Shown in pieces: positions 5,737-6,188 of a DNA stretch of 6,188 nucleotides (position 1 is the first letter of the stretch; each line of letters opens with the position of its first letter). Origin of the DNA: Methanobacteriota archaeon (GTDB lineage Archaea; Thermoplasmatota; Thermoplasmata; RBG-16-68-12); NCBI GenBank assembly GCA_005878325.1, contig VBMR01000222.1, positions 1 to 6,188 on the forward strand, given 5' to 3'. The notes beneath the pieces were generated by a model. The model was not told the origin of the DNA. It searched no databases and was given only the letters and a program-made list of their open reading frames with translations. The position numbers and the translations under genes are program-made.

Positions 5737-5871
5737 TTATGTGGGTCCGTCCGGACGTGAACGCTCTGGGAAACGGGAAAGGGAGAAGGACCGTTTGGTC
5801 CTCCTCATGCTGGGACGGGACGACCTTTTGCTCTCGGGTACCTCAATTCGATCCGCGGTTCTGTCAGACAT
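5737..5871 (-). pseudogene. R2 copy of the small ORF, frameshifted relative to R1
   Basis: ATG at 5869-5871 corresponds to the R1 start. The first residues MSDRTADRIEV match R1, then a 1-nt deletion (GTACGCCGAG in R1, GTACCCGAG in R2) shifts the frame into a basic tail ending at TAA 5737-5739. Read past the deletion in the R1 frame, EQKVVPS.HEED.TVLLPF is conserved. TCAAATACATGG at about 5923-5934 could be a promoter for this copy; R1 has no counterpart. It is most likely a relic, though the direction of the change is unproven. Confidence 0.35.
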
Positions 5872-5925
5872 TGACACGTCCACATGGAGGAACCGCGCAT
5901 CCCTCCGGGTCCGTCACACTCCATG
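5774..5925. repeat. Dispersed repeat element, copy R2
   Basis: A directly oriented counterpart of R1, on the promoter side of the adhesin gene. Hairpin A is at 5783-5792/5797-5806 with loop GTTT and one mismatch. The block from CTCCTCATG through GGGACGGGACGACCTTTTGC is nearly identical to R1. One base is lost near 5839 and one gained near 5871. The second hairpin keeps only its outer stem (5882-5889/5919-5926). An 8-bp palindrome GTCCGGAC (5751-5758) lies just outside. The centre-to-centre distance from R1 is about 2.5 kb, spanning the whole adhesin unit. Confidence 0.8.
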
Positions 5926-6032
5926 TATTTGACCAATCAGCCAAGGAGGTCACACTATTCCCAAACTTGATAATGGCGACGCAAGCCTGAACCGAGCGAC
6001 CAGCATCCAAGGGATCACTAAGGCACTCCCCT
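5926..6032. other. Intergenic leader before the right-edge gene
   Basis: Short region with no supported gene. AAGGAGGT at 5943-5950 looks like a ribosome-binding site but no usable start follows at the right distance. TTGATAAT (5967-5974) is a weak TATA candidate about 60 bp before the ATG at 6033. In the frame of that ATG the last stop is TGA at 5988-5990. Confidence 0.3.
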
Positions 6033-6188
6033 ATGAGAGCCGAGAACGAGAACGACCGCTCAATGCTCGGTAAGGCCGAGAACGACCGCACAGAGGTCGG
6101 TAAGGCCGAGAACGACCACCCAATGCTCGGCAAGCCCTTCGGATTGGAAGAGGGGACATGCTACCTCGTTCGGGGGAAAAAGGCCGAA
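6033..6188 (+). CDS. N-terminal part of a DUF835-like archaeal protein with 10-residue repeats (3' end outside window)
   Basis: From ATG 6033 the frame is open to the window end (52 codons). It reads MRAENEN, then three tandem decapeptides of the pattern ENDRSMLGKA / ENDRTEVGKA / ENDHPMLGKP, then FGLEEGTCYLVRGKKAE. The last stretch resembles the start of the DUF835 domain of archaeal proteins (a G-x-x-YLV-x-x-x-K-x-x pattern followed by a helix), but too little is visible to be sure. AAGG lies 10 nt upstream of the ATG; no other start is found after the in-frame TGA at 5988. The repeat stretch is charged and probably a flexible linker or tail. DUF835 function is unknown. Confidence 0.55.
   Translation, partial: MRAENENDRSMLGKAENDRTEVGKAENDHPMLGKPFGLEEGTCYLVRGKKAE
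6048..6137 (+). repeat. Three 30-bp tandem repeats
   Basis: Units 6048-6077, 6078-6107 and 6108-6137 all begin GAGAACGACC and end TCGG(T/C)AAG(G/C)CC, with the middle 8 bases most variable. The 30-bp period preserves reading frame and encodes 10 residues per unit in the + strand gene. There are no spacers, so this is not a CRISPR array. Confidence 0.9.

Noticed and set aside
3258..5925. Composite transposon formed by R1 and R2
   Set aside because: No transposase, terminal inverted repeats or target-site duplication could be found, so only the repeat layout is claimed.
5864..6133. 89-residue - strand ORF with SFSALP repeats
   Set aside because: It is the mirror of the 30-bp tandem repeats. 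The + frame gives the balanced charged sequence leading into a domain-like segment and has a start just before the repeats.
6048..6137. Possible CRISPR array
   Set aside because: Units are contiguous 30-bp repeats with no unique spacers and they stay in one reading frame.

Overview
The window is best read as chromosomal DNA of an archaeon. Three sequence features point that way: TATA-box-like promoters at the distance expected upstream of starts (2079-2086 on +, 5712-5721 on -), a GGTGAT ribosome-binding site 5 nt before the gene starting at 5520, and a possible archaeal DUF835-type gene entering at the right edge. A GC-rich lineage such as a Thermoplasmata or ammonia-oxidiser relative would fit, but no rRNA or marker protein is present, so the phylum is inference only.

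Left part (1-3146) is ordinary, densely packed metabolic DNA. The C-terminal half of a DUF917 (S-methyl-thiohydantoin desulfurase type) protein runs in from the left edge on +. It meets an aldo/keto reductase head-on, and the two stop codons share the four bases CTAG. Upstream of the reductase, on the same strand, is a short NTF2/SnoaL-like protein that seems to lack the end of its fold. Divergent from that pair is a complete zinc-dependent AstE/AspA-type deacylase/amidohydrolase. The set suggests breakdown or modification of small amides, hydantoin-like compounds or acylated amino acids, but no defined pathway can be assigned.

Right part (3147-6188) is accessory in character. Its centre is a 670-residue exported protein on -: a signal/anchor segment, a DUF3494 ice-binding-like adhesin domain, an Ig-like domain, and about 240 residues of degenerate T-I-T-N-S-G repeats. 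By eye the gene is poorer in G+C than its neighbours. It is flanked by two directly oriented copies of a roughly 150-bp element (R1 near 3258-3440, R2 near 5774-5925). Each copy carries a stem-loop next to a short - strand reading frame whose start and codons are partly conserved, with a 1-nt deletion in R2. The last 50 or so codons of the adhesin look out of frame: a neighbouring frame reads as much more protein-like sequence. A candidate 41-residue membrane peptide precedes the adhesin behind the only good promoter of that strand.

The right edge holds the start of a + strand gene with three 10-residue tandem repeats leading into a sequence that resembles DUF835.

No CRISPR array, rRNA, confident tRNA, transposase or integrase was seen. 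The most unusual item is the repeat-flanked adhesin cassette with its small reading frames and hairpins.
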